Shown in pieces: positions 51,388 through 54,300 of a stretch of DNA of 64,000 bases (the first letter of the stretch is position 1; the number at the start of each line of letters is the position of its first letter). Source of the DNA: Hermatobates lingyangjiaoensis (Eukaryota; Arthropoda; Insecta; Hemiptera; Hermatobatidae). The position numbers were made by a program, and so were the translations under genes. The notes beneath the pieces were generated by a model. That model saw nothing but the letters and a program-made list of their open reading frames with translations. It ran no database searches and had not been told where the DNA came from. The DNA lies in contig JAPFBL010000315.1 in assembly GCA_026182355.1 (NCBI GenBank), forward strand, positions 352,501 to 416,500, read 5' to 3'.

Positions 51388-54300
51388 AGACAAAGACTAA
51401 TCCTAGTAGCGCCATTCAACTTCACTACAGATACATTTACCACTATACTATACTCCATTAAATTCAATGTTTTTTCCTTTACTATAAGTAAAGTATAGTA
51501 ATCGTGAAAAAAATCGTCGAATTTTTGACAATAGTCAAATGTGATAACTAAAACCTTAAGTTTGCTTAATTAGACAAATTTTTCCATTTTCGTAATATTC
51601 TTGTGGGAGTAGTCAGAGGGTGAACAGTAATATGCTAGTTTTTCCTGAGTTTGAATTTTTTTTTTTTTATTTTCATAATAGTCGTGTTATCATAGTCAAA
51701 ATGATAAGACAAATAGGATAAGTTTGATAAATTTGATAAACTTTTTCATTTTCATAGTATTCGTGTGAAAATAGTCGAAAAGTGAAATTAAATGCAATAA
51801 ATTTTCAATATTTTTTTTTACGTTCATAGAAGTCGCTTGAGAATAGTCAAATATGATTACTAATACCTTAAGTTTGCTTAATTAGACAAATTTTGCCTAC
51901 CTCGTGTGAGAGAGGTCAAAGCATGAACAGTAATATTCTTGCTGTGCTGAATGTAGTATTTTTTTTTCATTTTCATAGTTGTCATGTTGGAATAGTCAAA
52001 ACGACGAGACGAATACACTAAGTTTGATAAATATTATAAACTTTTTTATTTTCACAGTATTCTTCTGAAAACAGTTGAAAATGTGAAGAGTAATGCAAAA
52101 CATTTTCAGAATTTAATTTTTTTTTTTATATTCATAGTAGTCGCATCAGAATAGTCAAAAGGTGATGACTAACATGTTAAGCTTGCTTACTTTGATAAAT
52201 TGTTCTATATTCTTAGTACTCAACTGAGAGTAGTCAAAACGCGAACACAATATAGTAAGTTTTGAAGAATTTGGTAAATTTTTCCATTTCATAGTATTTG
52301 TGTGAGAATAGTTGTAAGAAAAACAGTACTACGGGAAATTTCAAAATTTTGTCATTTTTGTTTACATTCATAGAATTCATCTTTTAAAATTAAAAGCATC
52401 AAGGGTTAAACCATAAGTGTGCTTAAATTGATAAATACTTTCATTTTTTTAGTATTCGCGTGAGAGATGTCTAAGAATGTACAGTAATATTGTAGGTGCA
52501 CTGAATTTGTTAATTTTTTTTCATCTTCATAGTAGTTGTATTAGAAAGTCAAAATGACAAGACGGAACGATAAGTTTAATTAATTTGATAAAAATTTTTT
52601 ATTTAAAGAATACGTGTGAAAATAGTCGAAAAGTGAAGTAAGTTTAATGCAATAAATTTTTAAAATTTTATATCCTTTTTTAATATTCATAGAAGTCGCT
52701 TCAGAGTAGTCAAATATGATTACTAATATGGTATGTTTACTTAATTTGATAAATTTTTCCAATTTCATAGCATTCCTCTGCTTGTAGTCAAAGCATGAAC
52801 AGTAATAAGGTAGTTCTGCTGAATGTAGTATTTTTTTCATTTTCATAGTAGATGTGTTAGAATAATTAAAATGACAAAATGAATAGACTATGTTTCATAT
52901 ATTTGATAGAGTTTCCTCATTTCCATAGTATTAGTGTAAAAATAGTCGAAAAGGGAAGAGTGATGCAATAAATTTTATGAATTATATTTTTTTGTCATAG
53001 TAGTCGCTCCAGAATAGTCAATATTTTACGACTAATATGGTAAGATTGCTTAATTTGAAAATTTTTTCCATTTCGTAATATTCGTGTGGGAGTAGTCAGA
53101 GGGTGAACAGTAATATGCTAGTTTTTCCTGAATTTGAATTTTTTTTTTTATTTTCATAATAGTCGTATTATCATAGTCACAATGATAAGACAAATAGGAT
53201 AAGTTTGATAAATTTGATAAACTTTTTCATTTTCATAGTATTCGTGTGAAAATAGTCGAAAAGTGAAGTTAAATACAATAAATTTTCAAAATTTTCTATT
53301 TTTTTTTATTTCCATAGAAGTCACTTGAGAATAGTCAAATGTGATTACAAATACCTTAAGTTTGCTTAATTAGACAAATTTTTCCTACTTTATGGTATTT
53401 GTGTGAGAGAGGTCAAAGCATGAACAGTAATATTCTTGCTTTGCTGAATGTAGTATTTTTGTCATTTTCATAGCTGTCATGTTAAAATAGTCAAAACGAC
53501 GAGATGAATACACTAAGTTTGATAAATGTTATAACAATTTTCCATTTGCATAGTATTCCTGTGACCATAGTTTGTTCAAAAGTGAACAATAATACAGTAC
53601 ATTTTCAGAATTTTATATTTTTTTTTTATATTCATAGAAGTCGCATCAGAATAGTCAAAAGGTGATGACTAACATTGTGAGCTTACGTAATTTGATAAAT
53701 TGTTCCATATCCTTAGTATTCACTGAGAGTAGTCAAAACGCGAACACAAAGTTTTGAGGAATTTCATAAATTTTTCCATTTTCATAGTATTTGTGTGAGA
53801 ATAGTTGTAAGATAAACAGTAATACGGGAAATTTCAATTTTTGTGCTTTTTGTTTATTTCCATAAAATGCGTCAATGAAAATTAAAAATGTGAAGGGTTA
53901 TACCGTAAGTGTGCTTAGACTGATAAATTCTTCCATTTATTTAGTATTCGCATGAGAGTTGTCAAAGCATGAACCGTAATCTTGTAAGTGCAGTGAATTT
54001 GTTAAATGTATTCCATTTTCGTAGTAGTTGTGTTAGAATAGTCAAAACAGCAAGATGAAAACTATAAGTTTGATTAATATGATAATTTTTTTTATTTTAA
54101 CAGAATTCGTGTGAAAATAGTCGAAAAGTGAGTTCAATGCAGTAAATTTTCGAAATTTTATATTTTTTTTTATTTTCGTAGAAGTTGTTTCAGAATTGCC
54201 AAATGTGATTACTAATATGATAAGTCTGCTTAATTTGATGAATTTGTCAATTTTCATATTATTCGTGTGAGAATAGTGGAAAGAGTAATAATGGAAATTT